A stretch of 64,000 nucleotides of DNA from an uncultured Lachnospiraceae bacterium (GTDB taxonomy: Bacteria; Bacillota; Clostridia; Lachnospirales; Lachnospiraceae). The position numbers were made by a program, and so were the translations under genes. The first letter of the stretch is position 1. Each line of letters begins with the position of its first letter. This document shows positions 1 through 8,686 of the stretch, piece by piece. The stretch is from the NCBI GenBank assembly GCA_947644545.1, contig CANRZW010000001.1, positions 1 through 64,000 of the forward strand. Reading direction: 5' to 3'. The notes below the pieces were generated by a model. The model saw nothing but the letters and a program-made list of their open reading frames with translations. It was not told the DNA's origin and did not search any database.

Positions 1-47
1 TGCCGGATTATAAGCAATTTTCTATAGTCCGAAAAACTGGGAAACTT

Positions 48-635
48 TTAATTAAACAGAAAGTAGGAATATATATGCGAAAAACAAGCATCATAAGATG
101 CATAATGAAATAAGTTTGTGCCGTAAGTGATTACAATACATGTCAGCAGAGAAACCTTACCTGAAAAACCGAGATACTTTACCAGCAGCTTATACAGCAA
201 TATTGTTCCGACCGCCCAATAACATACTCCGCCGAAAAGCACCATGTATTGATACAAATTGCTGTAACCCGTCGCTGTCATACTTCCAGTCAGTGCATCC
301 CGTAGGAGAGAAAACAAATGCGCTGCAAAGAAAAAGGGACTCTCCATGATTGCAATTCCCACCGGATACTTATTTACGCTTTGCCGCCCTACTGAAATAA
401 GTGTCAAAGGATGTTCCCATCCTTCCACGAAACCAAAAGTAAAATCTCTATAGATCAGTGCTGGCAGATATACATAATAACCAAATCCGTCAGAGTACAC
501 CTTGGGTGCATTTAATACTCTGACATGATACACCCAAATAATGCTGCACAGCATTAAAAAAACTGTTATCGAGATAAATAACATTAAAAAAATATCAGCA
601 TACTTATTATCATTTAAACTTCTTTTATCTTTCAT
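48..635 (-). pseudogene. Truncated polytopic membrane protein, GT39/GT-C-like (remnant or short form)
   Basis: Reads 195 residues from an ATG at 635 preceded by an AGGGAG ribosome site; an alternative TTG start at 731 lacks a good site. A transmembrane helix (about residues 13-35) is followed by a loop with YSDGFGYYVYLPALIYRD and a KYPVGIAIMESPFFF segment, the layout of GT-C/GT39-like integral membrane sugar transferases that use lipid-phosphate sugar donors. At least three further hydrophobic helices follow. The frame ends at a TAA (48-50) inside a hydrophobic stretch, YSYFLFN. GT-C proteins normally run to 450-600 residues, so the product looks cut off. Some reading continues past the stop to the window edge, so a nonsense mutation or frameshift is my inference. 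It follows the GT2 gene at 861, a possible partner. Confidence 0.55.
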
Positions 636-860
636 ACTCCCTAATCGTAACACCTTTACTATATTCACCTCTCTCACAGATATGACCTTTGCATATGTAA
701 ATGCCAATTCCCTCCTAATAGCTGCCACCAATTAGGCTCCTGCTCTCCGATATAGTCTCCCTATAACGCGAACATTCTAAAAATAACAATACAAAAATCA
801 TTTACAATATACAGTTTCGTATGTCCAAACAGAAAAGCTTCTTCTGCATTCCTATCTCCT

Positions 861-1568
861 CTATAATTTCTCTTTTAAACAATAAAAATCACGAAGAGCC
901 TTCCATCCAATTTTCATAATTTTGACTAAATTGATAGAATTTTTTCCACCCTGCCTTGGTTTAAAGCTGATCTGTATAAAACGGATATTTTCAGAATAAT
1001 ATTTGAAATAAGTGGTCAACATAACATTTGGCAGATTATAATCTGACGGCATCTTATTTAGATACTTTTCAATTAAAGATGTCTTCATTAATCTGAATGG
1101 CGCATTGGCATCTGGAACCCTAACACCAAAAATAAAGTAGAGAATCATACATAAGACTCTCTCCACCAATAAACGAAATATGCCGTCTCCACGCTGATTA
1201 CGCTTCCCAATTACAGCTTCATACTGCTTTCGCAGTTTCCAAAATGTTTCAAACTCCGCAGCATTGGTCTGTCCATCGGAATCTGTTTGAAACACGTATT
1301 CTACCTTATCCATGCAAATTGCATACTGGTACAAAGCCATTAATTTCGGACCATGCTGCTTACCGGTATCAGATAAAATCTCCAGTCTTGGATATCTCTT
1401 CTTTAAACTCAGCAAAATAGAATGTGTACGATCGGTGCTTCCGCTGTCCGCAATAACCAATCGTGACTCTGACCCCTTGTCCGCTATATGCGGATACCAT
1501 TCTTCCACTACGGATTCGATATTTGCCTCTTCGTTATATGCCGGCATAACAATGTATAGATTATCCAC
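861..1568 (-). CDS. GT2 family glycosyltransferase (DPM1/polyprenyl-phosphate sugar synthase-like)
   Basis: A 235-residue GT-A fold transferase. The N-terminus carries MPAYNEEANIE (residues 8-18), a nucleotide-sugar site ADSGSTDRT (40-48), and a metal-binding QTDSDGQ with DSD at 96-98. The C-terminal part (NAPFRLMKTS, then KPRQGGKNS) matches the short DPM1/GtrB-like class, which loads a sugar onto polyprenyl phosphate or transfers it directly. Unlike GtrB it lacks C-terminal transmembrane helices. It lies just upstream, in the direction of transcription, of the truncated GT-C-like membrane protein at 48-635. A polyprenyl-phosphate-sugar synthase followed by its GT-C user is a common pair, so that role is plausible. 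Donor sugar unknown. Confidence 0.8.
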   Translation of the reverse strand: MDNLYIVMPAYNEEANIESVVEEWYPHIADKGSESRLVIADSGSTDRTHSILLSLKKRYPRLEILSDTGKQHGPKLMALYQYAICMDKVEYVFQTDSDGQTNAAEFETFWKLRKQYEAVIGKRNQRGDGIFRLLVERVLCMILYFIFGVRVPDANAPFRLMKTSLIEKYLNKMPSDYNLPNVMLTTYFKYYSENIRFIQISFKPRQGGKNSINLVKIMKIGWKALRDFYCLKEKL

Positions 1569-1646
1569 GCCTGTATCTCCTGTTCTTTTCCATATTGCTG
1601 TATTCTGCCATTTTAGGATAGTTTTAACGCAACGTCAACAACCATC

Positions 1647-2077
1647 TTATATGGCTTTCGCCTGTATTACTGCCAAAAACTCTTCGATTTGTCTCTCCAT
1701 TACCGGTGCAATATCCTCGTCCCTGCTATATGCCATAGTCCACTCGACGATCTTCTCCATCTTTTTCTATACCACTCAGTTTAAAGATTCTCAGCTCAGC
1801 AGGCGGCACCAATACATACCCTGTTCCGCAGATTCTCTGCCGTACAAATAACATACACATCCATGTGCCTTTTACCCCTGTTTGTTCTGTTATCAAAGAA
1901 CAAACGGCCGGAGCATATTTTGACACACTTCATCATACTGCTTATCGTATAGCAATCCATTTCCTTTGGCCCCACATTATAACTTATAACATTCTCATCG
2001 CTTTTGCTACGTATGAGTATCGTCCTTTTTTGCTTGGTATATTGCGTAACTTTAGGGTGCTTTTGTTGTAACCTCAC
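1647..2077 (-). pseudogene. Frameshifted coding remnant of unknown family
   Basis: No intact gene lies between 1569 and 2077, but minus-strand coding sense is visible. One frame (1926 down to 1726) reads GTGYVLVPPAELRIFKLS and ends at a TAG. The neighbouring frame, entered at about 1735, continues naturally as YSRDEDIAPVMERQIEEFL and stops at 1647-1649. Joining them by a one-base shift gives a smooth C-terminal protein tail. A third frame (2077 to 1796) has weaker coding character and may hold the N-terminal part. The stretch abuts the stop of the SGNH gene at 2078. I do not recognise the ancestral family. A sequencing error at the shift is possible. Confidence 0.5.
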
Positions 2078-3199
2078 TTAATTATGATGACCAGAATTAT
2101 CCAGTAAAAGACTACTATCACACTTTTCAATTACAGTTACCACTTTACCCATATCAATATATCTGTTTATACTACTATCTTTTTCGATCATATCATGCAA
2201 GATACAAGCATAAACTACTTCTCCACCGTGGAACCCATCTATAAAATACGTATCATCTACCTCCAGTATACTGCCGTCCATATAGTCAAAATATTCGTAC
2301 CCATACTTCGCGAACAATTCGTTACACATAGGACTAATCTCAGACAAATATTTATATTTTCCGCTTGCAATCATCTTATCATATACAATAGGGGCAAAGG
2401 GCGGCGCTATTCCTACCACTTCTATTCTATTTGCCTTACAATATTCCAATAGTTCCACAAGATATCCGTACGTTTCAGTATCAACATGGTCTCCCCATTC
2501 AAATCTTTGCACTCCGCTACTAATCCTTTCAAATACATCCTGAAATCTGAAATCATTCTGCAGATCCAGTTCTTGATAATCAATACCATAATAGTAAGAA
2601 CCATCCCACCGAAATCCTGCATCCCTAACACGCCCATTGAAGCCATAATTCATTCTATATTGTCTGATAGAATTCCAATTCCATTTATGATTAACAAAAT
2701 CCACCATAATATTCCAAATTATTGATAGCTTATTTCTTTCAATCAACATAACTGGTTTATACTTATCGATCAAAGGGCATGACTTATTCCAAGCATTATT
2801 AAAAGTCCAAGCATCTAATCCAAGTAGAATTACATCTGGTGTATAATCTAAATTTTTCAAAAAATTCAGGTATTCATCATAATTCTCTCCCACTCCACCA
2901 CCACAATTATAAAAACTGCCTGAAAAACAATTCGCTTGAAATTGCATAACCCTGGATGTTCCAAGTACAATAACCTCAGCCTGGTAGAAGTTCGCATTCT
3001 TTAACTTATAGTATCCTGTCTGCTCATTATATCCCATTCCAATAAAAATTGAGTGATCATCTCTCTGTTTTTCCATCAATTTATCGAAATTCTGAAGTTC
3101 TCCAGTTTGAATTCCTATAAAAAAGAACGGAACTGCAATAAATCCAAAACAAATGAATGGTATTAAAAAAACAAAAAATCTGCATAAAAACCTTTTCAT
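2078..3199 (-). CDS. SGNH/DltD-like membrane-anchored protein, partner of the MBOAT acyltransferase
   Basis: A 373-residue protein with an N-terminal signal-anchor helix (about residues 5-30) and an extracytoplasmic domain. GTSR at 80-83 is the block-I serine position of SGNH-fold esterases and acyltransferases. DGFH (D321, H324) is the expected Asp-x-x-His catalytic pair near the C-terminus. This layout matches DltD- and AlgJ/AlgX-like proteins, which work with an MBOAT channel to move acyl groups, often acetyl, onto an exported polymer. The gene starts 8 nt after the MBOAT stop (3208), so the two are surely co-expressed. The C-terminal tail after the catalytic His (about 50 residues) is longer than strictly needed. 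Acceptor glycan unknown. Confidence 0.75.
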   Translation of the reverse strand: MKRFLCRFFVFLIPFICFGFIAVPFFFIGIQTGELQNFDKLMEKQRDDHSIFIGMGYNEQTGYYKLKNANFYQAEVIVLGTSRVMQFQANCFSGSFYNCGGGVGENYDEYLNFLKNLDYTPDVILLGLDAWTFNNAWNKSCPLIDKYKPVMLIERNKLSIIWNIMVDFVNHKWNWNSIRQYRMNYGFNGRVRDAGFRWDGSYYYGIDYQELDLQNDFRFQDVFERISSGVQRFEWGDHVDTETYGYLVELLEYCKANRIEVVGIAPPFAPIVYDKMIASGKYKYLSEISPMCNELFAKYGYEYFDYMDGSILEVDDTYFIDGFHGGEVVYACILHDMIEKDSSINRYIDMGKVVTVIEKCDSSLLLDNSGHHN

Positions 3200-3207
3200 G
3201 ACAACTC

Positions 3208-4638
3208 CTAAAATTGAAAATATACAAACTGATTCTCACCTATATTCTGCAAAGAATATGCGATCAATATTATCCCCATAAGATAATAAATGCCCCAACG
3301 CAATACTTTTGGAAATTTGTCAAACTCCTTAAACGAATTTCTTTCTAAACTGATAAAATCACATATGGTCAGCAATAGTACAGATATCCCAATTCCAATA
3401 CATTCTTTTCTATCTATACCAACTGCCATAAGCGCATCCCTTATATATGTCATCGGTAAAGATATTCCACTGAACATATAACTTATCACATGAAATGCCT
3501 CCTGCCATGAAGATGCACGAAAGAAAATCCAAGCAAATGTAACAAATATAAATACAATACATGTAGCTATCAACCCATGTTTTCTTTTCTTGTTCAAGCC
3601 AAATACGTTTTCCACTACCTGCGCTAATCCATGTATCCCTCCCCAAAAGACAAAGGTCCCATTGGCACCATGCCACAGCCCGCTTAAAAGAAAAGTAATC
3701 ATCACATTAATGTACTTTCGAATTTTTCCCTTACGATTTCCTCCCAAAGGTATATACACATAATCACGAAACCACAACGACAATGAAATATGCCACTTCC
3801 TCCAAAATTCATTCACAGATGTAGAAAGATAAGGACTCTTAAAATTCGTCATCAATTCAATTCCGAATAGTCTGGCTGTCCCTATTGCAATATCTGAATA
3901 TCCTGAAAAATCACAATAAATCTGGATTGAAAAGAATACTGACACAAGTAGTAAAACACCGCCTTTGTATGAAAAGGGCTCATCAAATACCAGGTCAACG
4001 TAGTTCGCCAAAGTATCTGCAATAACAATCTTTTTAAAAAATCCCCATAACATCTGTCGCAATCCGTATATGGCATCTTCATACTGAAAAAAATGCTCTT
4101 TCCCTATTTGTGGGAGCAAATTCCCGGTTCTTTCTATAGGACCTGCAACCAATTGAGGAAAAAAGGATACAAACACGGCATATTTTCCAAAATTTCTTTC
4201 CGGTTGTACTGCTCCATGATAAACATCTATTACATAGCTCATTGTCTGAAATGTATAGAATGAAATCCCCACTGGTAGCAATAAGTTCAATGTAATTGGG
4301 TGTAACTGAATCGAAAGCGAACTCATTGTATCACAAAATATACCTATAAAAAAATTGTAATATTTAAAAAGAAATAGAATACCCAAACACACTACTGCCG
4401 TGCAGCAGAGAATTACTCGTTTATTTCTGTCTGATTTTGTCGCAGACAGAAATATGCCACAATAATAAGAAACCAATGTTGTAAAAAAAATCAAAAAAAC
4501 ATATTTGGCATTCCAACTCATGTAAAAATAATAGCTGGATATTAACAATACTATCCATTGATACTTCCGTGGTATCCACCAATAAATGATAAAAACAATT
4601 GGCAAAAAAATTGCAAATGAAAAAGAATTAAAACTCAT
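3208..4638 (-). CDS. MBOAT family O-acyltransferase (DltB/AlgI-like)
   Basis: Polytopic protein of 476 residues with about 10-11 hydrophobic helices. Conserved MBOAT signatures are clear: FFPQLVAGPIERT, QIYCDFSGYSDIAIG, NEFWRKWHISLSLWFRDY and LLSGLWHGANGTFVFWGG, with the catalytic His at 323 (WHGA) and a second conserved His at 283. The family transfers acyl groups from a cytoplasmic donor to an extracytoplasmic polymer such as alginate, teichoic acid or peptidoglycan. I chose the ATG at 4638 because the upstream ATG at 4665 has no ribosome site and would overlap the YfhO-like gene. The SGNH partner follows 8 nt downstream. O-acetylation of the local glycan is the likely role. Confidence 0.9.
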   Translation of the reverse strand: MSFNSFSFAIFLPIVFIIYWWIPRKYQWIVLLISSYYFYMSWNAKYVFLIFFTTLVSYYCGIFLSATKSDRNKRVILCCTAVVCLGILFLFKYYNFFIGIFCDTMSSLSIQLHPITLNLLLPVGISFYTFQTMSYVIDVYHGAVQPERNFGKYAVFVSFFPQLVAGPIERTGNLLPQIGKEHFFQYEDAIYGLRQMLWGFFKKIVIADTLANYVDLVFDEPFSYKGGVLLLVSVFFSIQIYCDFSGYSDIAIGTARLFGIELMTNFKSPYLSTSVNEFWRKWHISLSLWFRDYVYIPLGGNRKGKIRKYINVMITFLLSGLWHGANGTFVFWGGIHGLAQVVENVFGLNKKRKHGLIATCIVFIFVTFAWIFFRASSWQEAFHVISYMFSGISLPMTYIRDALMAVGIDRKECIGIGISVLLLTICDFISLERNSFKEFDKFPKVLRWGIYYLMGIILIAYSLQNIGENQFVYFQF

Positions 4639-4645
4639 TTGACCT

Positions 4646-7465
4646 TTACACCTTCTTTTTTTCAAAAACTAAAAACAAAACAAATAGTCCAAATCCCACA
4701 ATCGATATTAATAGTCCTGCTTTCAGATAAGGCGTCTCATATTGCAACTCTACCCTGTGTGTTCCCTCTGGTACGAGCACTCCCATATACATGATATTTC
4801 CCTGCAGCAGTTCTGCTTCCTTTCCATCAATAAAGCATCTCCAGCCAGATGAATACGGCACGGACAAGCACAATACCTTCTCCTTATTTAGCGCAATAGT
4901 GCCACTGATCTTATTCTCAGAAATATTTACCTGCTCCAGCATATTTTCCTTCAATATTTCTACACGTTCCCGCAGAAAATCCATGGGTTGCGCTATTACA
5001 TCTATTCCACTATATGAATATGTTCCCGTCTCTGAAAAGGATAACGTGATCGTATTTCTCTCCTGCTGCGAATAACCTAAATGAAATAAATACTCTGTAC
5101 GCCCATCATAAACATGTGCATAGTCGGGAAAGCACTGTAAACCTGTCAAATACTCATTGCAGCCTGCTTCCAGCCATATTCTGGATGGTCTTGTCCATGA
5201 TTGCTCTGTTATTCTGATGTTTTCTTTCTTCCATTTTGAATAGGTACTCCATTCTTCATCAGCAATAAACTCTGAGGGTTTTTGCGGTGTATAACTTAAC
5301 AAATTAAATTTCAAATATAATTCCCGTTCTGCAGGACAATCCAGCGACAGCGTTAACCTGGCATTCTCCCTTTTGACTATAATGCTGTCCTCATTAATTT
5401 CTATATTGCCATCTCCTGTCAGACTATATGGCAAAATTTCATGCATATATTGAGGTGTACTATGCTCTATTTCTACATCCTCACATATGGAATCCTCTAA
5501 GACAATACCATAAAGCATTGCCTGCTGCCGTTCCTCTACCGTCATGGCATCATATTCAGATGTCGTAAGATAAGTATCATAAGTGTATCCCAACGGTAAC
5601 ACCAAATCAGACTGGTATACGGTATACAGATTACCTTTTACACTCTCTTTTTTTCCAAGATATTTATATCCGTATGGCACATCCACTATATTCTCATACT
5701 CCCCATCACCGGTATGCACATAATATTTTGCCGATGCAAGAGCCATAAGTAATGCCCGCGACTGCAAATTCCTATATTCATAATTAGCGCCGCTGTAAGC
5801 TGAATTCCCTGTAAGATATGAAATTAAATAAGGCGGCAATACACTCCAGTACATGCTCGTAGTACTTTGATGTTCCGAGATCAGAGCATTCCGTCCCCCA
5901 TTGCTGCCTCCGTCTTTGAAATTTCCTTCATGGATATCCAGACGATAAAAAGACTCCTTCTCTCCTATTAACTCCCCAGCAAGCGCTGATATTTCCGTAA
6001 TATCATGAAAGCAGCCTCCTGCATCATGCGCTGTACCGGCATCCCAATCGCCTGCATCGCTATAAGCATATGCACTGTTACTCCAAATTCCCATCAAAAC
6101 CAGGACGATCAGCATCCCCTGTATACTCTGTTTCCAGTATCTGCCAACATGCTTTTGCAGCCATATACCTATTTCTCTGATATTCATAACCATAAACAAA
6201 CTCATCCAAAGAATCATACAGCTAACAAGCGTCGATTCTCTGCGTGATTCACGAAAAACAATGCATGCTCCGGAATAAAGCAGCGCCATTGTGCAAAGCA
6301 CCAATCTCTCCCTCTTATGAAACATTGCTAATTTCGGCAACATCTCCGCAAAGGCATATGACAAAAAAAAGGCGTATGCAAAACTCCAACGATTGCATAC
6401 ATAACCAAAACCATTAAATATATGTCCAAAAAACGGTAATAAAAGAAACAGGGTCATCAATCCGATAATCCATTGCAGCCATCTATGCCCTTTTCCTCTT
6501 ATATACAATCCTCCGAATCCCAGCATTATTATAGGTGAAATCCCAATATACGTCCAATTTCCGGGAGTCTCATTAGAAATATAAGCGCCTATAAAAGCTA
6601 CATAATATTTAAATGGATACAACAGATCATATTTATAGCCCGAATTAAGTCTGCTACTGGACAGAAAAGCCATAGCCGAAGGCAGAAAAATAACTGCCGC
6701 CATAGCTATCCCTATCATTCCCATTCCCGCAAGCTTCAAACTAACCATTATTAAATACCTTCGTTTATTCTCCCGACTGTTTCCTGCAGTGCAACGGACA
6801 ATAACATATAAAATAACAATCAAAACTGTCTGATAAAAAAAATAATAATTACTGACGCAGGACACGAAAACCATAAAGATAAATGCTGATGATCGTTCTT
6901 TTCTAAAAATCTTTTCTACACCAATCAATAACAACGGAAGACAAATCATAGGCGTGGCAAAAAAAGGATGGCGCATAGCCGCATAAAGAGCAAATCCACA
7001 AAATGTGTACCCCAGACTCGCACATACTGAGGAAAACTCGTCCAGATGCATTTTCCTTGCATACAAACAGAAGGCAATTCCGGATAAATATAAACGAACA
7101 AGAATAAGAATGCTATACATAATATCCGCATATTTTACCGGTGAGACAACAGAAAACAATGCAATTGGATCACCAAATACATAATAAGATAACGTAGTAA
7201 TAATATCAGCGCCATATCCAATTCCAAACTCCCACATGGGAATTACCAACTCACCGGATTCTATCAGATTCCTGATCATGCCCCGGGTGTATGTGCCTAA
7301 ATATACAAAAGCATTATAATGCTGGTATAGTCCATCCTTAGCATGGACCAGTGATTTCCCCAACCTGATAAACGGGAAAAACACAATTATTGCCATAATA
7401 ACAAATAACATAGTATACAGCAAATATGTTTTTCTCTTTTCGTATTTATGCTTATGATCTATCAT
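4646..7465 (-). CDS. YfhO family large membrane protein
   Basis: About 939 residues. The N-terminal half has roughly 12 transmembrane helices, beginning with YLLYTMLFVIMAIIVFFPF and followed by an acidic first loop (HAKDGLYQHYNAFVYLG). A large extracytoplasmic region of about 400 residues follows, and the protein ends in a final helix and a KKK tail. The segment VPYSSGWRCFIDGKEAELLQ followed by PEGTHRVELQYETPYLKAGL is the YfhO hallmark. Family members resemble GT-C transferases, and YfhO proteins have been linked to sugar modification of teichoic acids or polymers using lipid-phosphate sugars. The start at 7465 follows GGTGGAG at good spacing; an ATG at 7522 with AAGGA close by is possible. 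The MBOAT gene follows 7 nt downstream, suggesting joint polymer decoration. Confidence 0.85.
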   Translation of the reverse strand: MIDHKHKYEKRKTYLLYTMLFVIMAIIVFFPFIRLGKSLVHAKDGLYQHYNAFVYLGTYTRGMIRNLIESGELVIPMWEFGIGYGADIITTLSYYVFGDPIALFSVVSPVKYADIMYSILILVRLYLSGIAFCLYARKMHLDEFSSVCASLGYTFCGFALYAAMRHPFFATPMICLPLLLIGVEKIFRKERSSAFIFMVFVSCVSNYYFFYQTVLIVILYVIVRCTAGNSRENKRRYLIMVSLKLAGMGMIGIAMAAVIFLPSAMAFLSSSRLNSGYKYDLLYPFKYYVAFIGAYISNETPGNWTYIGISPIIMLGFGGLYIRGKGHRWLQWIIGLMTLFLLLPFFGHIFNGFGYVCNRWSFAYAFFLSYAFAEMLPKLAMFHKRERLVLCTMALLYSGACIVFRESRRESTLVSCMILWMSLFMVMNIREIGIWLQKHVGRYWKQSIQGMLIVLVLMGIWSNSAYAYSDAGDWDAGTAHDAGGCFHDITEISALAGELIGEKESFYRLDIHEGNFKDGGSNGGRNALISEHQSTTSMYWSVLPPYLISYLTGNSAYSGANYEYRNLQSRALLMALASAKYYVHTGDGEYENIVDVPYGYKYLGKKESVKGNLYTVYQSDLVLPLGYTYDTYLTTSEYDAMTVEERQQAMLYGIVLEDSICEDVEIEHSTPQYMHEILPYSLTGDGNIEINEDSIIVKRENARLTLSLDCPAERELYLKFNLLSYTPQKPSEFIADEEWSTYSKWKKENIRITEQSWTRPSRIWLEAGCNEYLTGLQCFPDYAHVYDGRTEYLFHLGYSQQERNTITLSFSETGTYSYSGIDVIAQPMDFLRERVEILKENMLEQVNISENKISGTIALNKEKVLCLSVPYSSGWRCFIDGKEAELLQGNIMYMGVLVPEGTHRVELQYETPYLKAGLLISIVGFGLFVLFLVFEKKKV

Positions 7466-7570
7466 GATATCTCCACCTGCATAAAAACCTGACTCTTCTA
7501 TCATTTTATAGGCTATTTTCATCTTTCCTTAATTATGCTATACAAAATAGTGATATAATTCTCTGCCGGC

Positions 7571-8686
7571 TTAGCGCTCCCAGCTTTTAATATACTCGCA
7601 CATTGCATTGTAATATTCTCTTATACTGTTCCAGGCCCTCTTATAGATAAATCCATGCGTTTGAACATTCATATCCAAATAATGCTCTATCTTATTCTGA
7701 AATGCAATTTCCGGATTCCTTGCCTGTAACGCAACTTGGATCCTGCCCGTTCGCTCTCCTGCTATTCTTATCCACGTTTCTGGCTCTATATTCTCCAGTC
7801 CAAGCGCATCATTAACTCCTCTTCCACGAGCGTCTTCATTTATCAAAATTGATTGTTTTCCTCTGCTTAAATTATAAATGTGTGCGTGTACACGGAAACC
7901 AATATGAAACTTACATGTATCATAAATAGCAAATCCCTTGGAACCATTTGCAATACAAACCTGTTCTACCCCCCCCCCCCATTTTCCCAATGCATCCGTT
8001 AAAGTTTTTAAATGCTTATTATACTTTGCATTCAAACCTACGTCATTTACTTTGTCTCTATGCACAACATATATAATTGGTGAATCCGGAAATATGCTTC
8101 TGACGGCCCTCACTAAAGGAATTACAAAATCTATATTTTTCTCATTCGCCGGATCTGAAATACATATCGTTTCCTCGCCTGCTGTCAATTGTTTTCCCAT
8201 ATCTGAATATTGCAAAAACTCAAGACAATACCATGCCGGACACCCTGTCATAATGCAATCATCATATCCATTTTGCTGCAAGACCCTTACCGTATGCCAA
8301 TCTCTGCAACTTACAGGTGCATGCTCAGACATTTTACTGATCAATGCTCTCATCTGATCAGTAAACTTATACGTAGTATATAATTCATCAATATGCTTAC
8401 CTTTCCACCCTAATCCCAAAGCATACACGGGACACTTGATCAAAGACAGATTTTCTACCAACGGCATGGCAACAGGATACAAATTCGGTTGTAGCAAAGG
8501 TCCTCCCGCCATGACAATAAAATCGCATTGATTTATTCTGTCTATTTCACAGTCAAGAGGAATATTTCTTTTAAACAATCGAATCTCAGCGCTCGGATAA
8601 TGGTACTTAATCAATTCCAGGCTTCTTTTCTCTATCAAAAAATCTCCGGCATTTTTTACAGCTCCGGACAAGACACCAATCCTCAT
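7571..8686 (-). CDS. Polysaccharide pyruvyl transferase family protein with internal poly-G tract
   Basis: A 371-residue member of the CsaB-like pyruvyl transferase family, which adds ketal-linked pyruvate from PEP to a sugar residue. Supporting segments are GAVKNAGDFLIEKRSLELI at the N-terminus, VMAGGPLLQPNLYP near 60, LGLGWKG, and the late IGFRVHAHIYNLSRGKQSIL motif containing the conserved RxHxxxxN-type region. Residues 236-240 (W-G-G-G-V) are encoded by a run of 12 G on the coding strand. The gene is in frame with 12; 11 or 13 G would truncate it. Its ATG overlaps the TGA of the ABC exporter gene by 4 nt, so expression is probably coupled. The acceptor may be the nonulosonic-acid-containing glycan built by the preceding genes. 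Confidence 0.8.
   Translation of the reverse strand: MRIGVLSGAVKNAGDFLIEKRSLELIKYHYPSAEIRLFKRNIPLDCEIDRINQCDFIVMAGGPLLQPNLYPVAMPLVENLSLIKCPVYALGLGWKGKHIDELYTTYKFTDQMRALISKMSEHAPVSCRDWHTVRVLQQNGYDDCIMTGCPAWYCLEFLQYSDMGKQLTAGEETICISDPANEKNIDFVIPLVRAVRSIFPDSPIIYVVHRDKVNDVGLNAKYNKHLKTLTDALGKWGGGVEQVCIANGSKGFAIYDTCKFHIGFRVHAHIYNLSRGKQSILINEDARGRGVNDALGLENIEPETWIRIAGERTGRIQVALQARNPEIAFQNKIEHYLDMNVQTHGFIYKRAWNSIREYYNAMCEYIKSWER
7969..7980 (-). repeat. 12-nt homopolymeric G tract (C on + strand), candidate contingency repeat
   Basis: Twelve consecutive C on the plus strand, G in the coding direction, inside the pyruvyl transferase gene. In the present state the frame reads TGG GGG GGG GGG GTA and stays open. 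Eleven G would place a TAG directly after the tract. Thirteen G would run into a TGA about 16 codons later. Slipped-strand mispairing at such tracts is the standard mechanism of phase-variable surface glycosylation in other bacteria. No other tract of this length appears in the window. Confidence 0.9.

Noticed and set aside
6355-6372. Run of 8 A in the YfhO-like gene as a second contingency tract
   Set aside because: A runs of this length are common in AT-rich coding DNA and are weak slippage sites compared with the 12-G tract.
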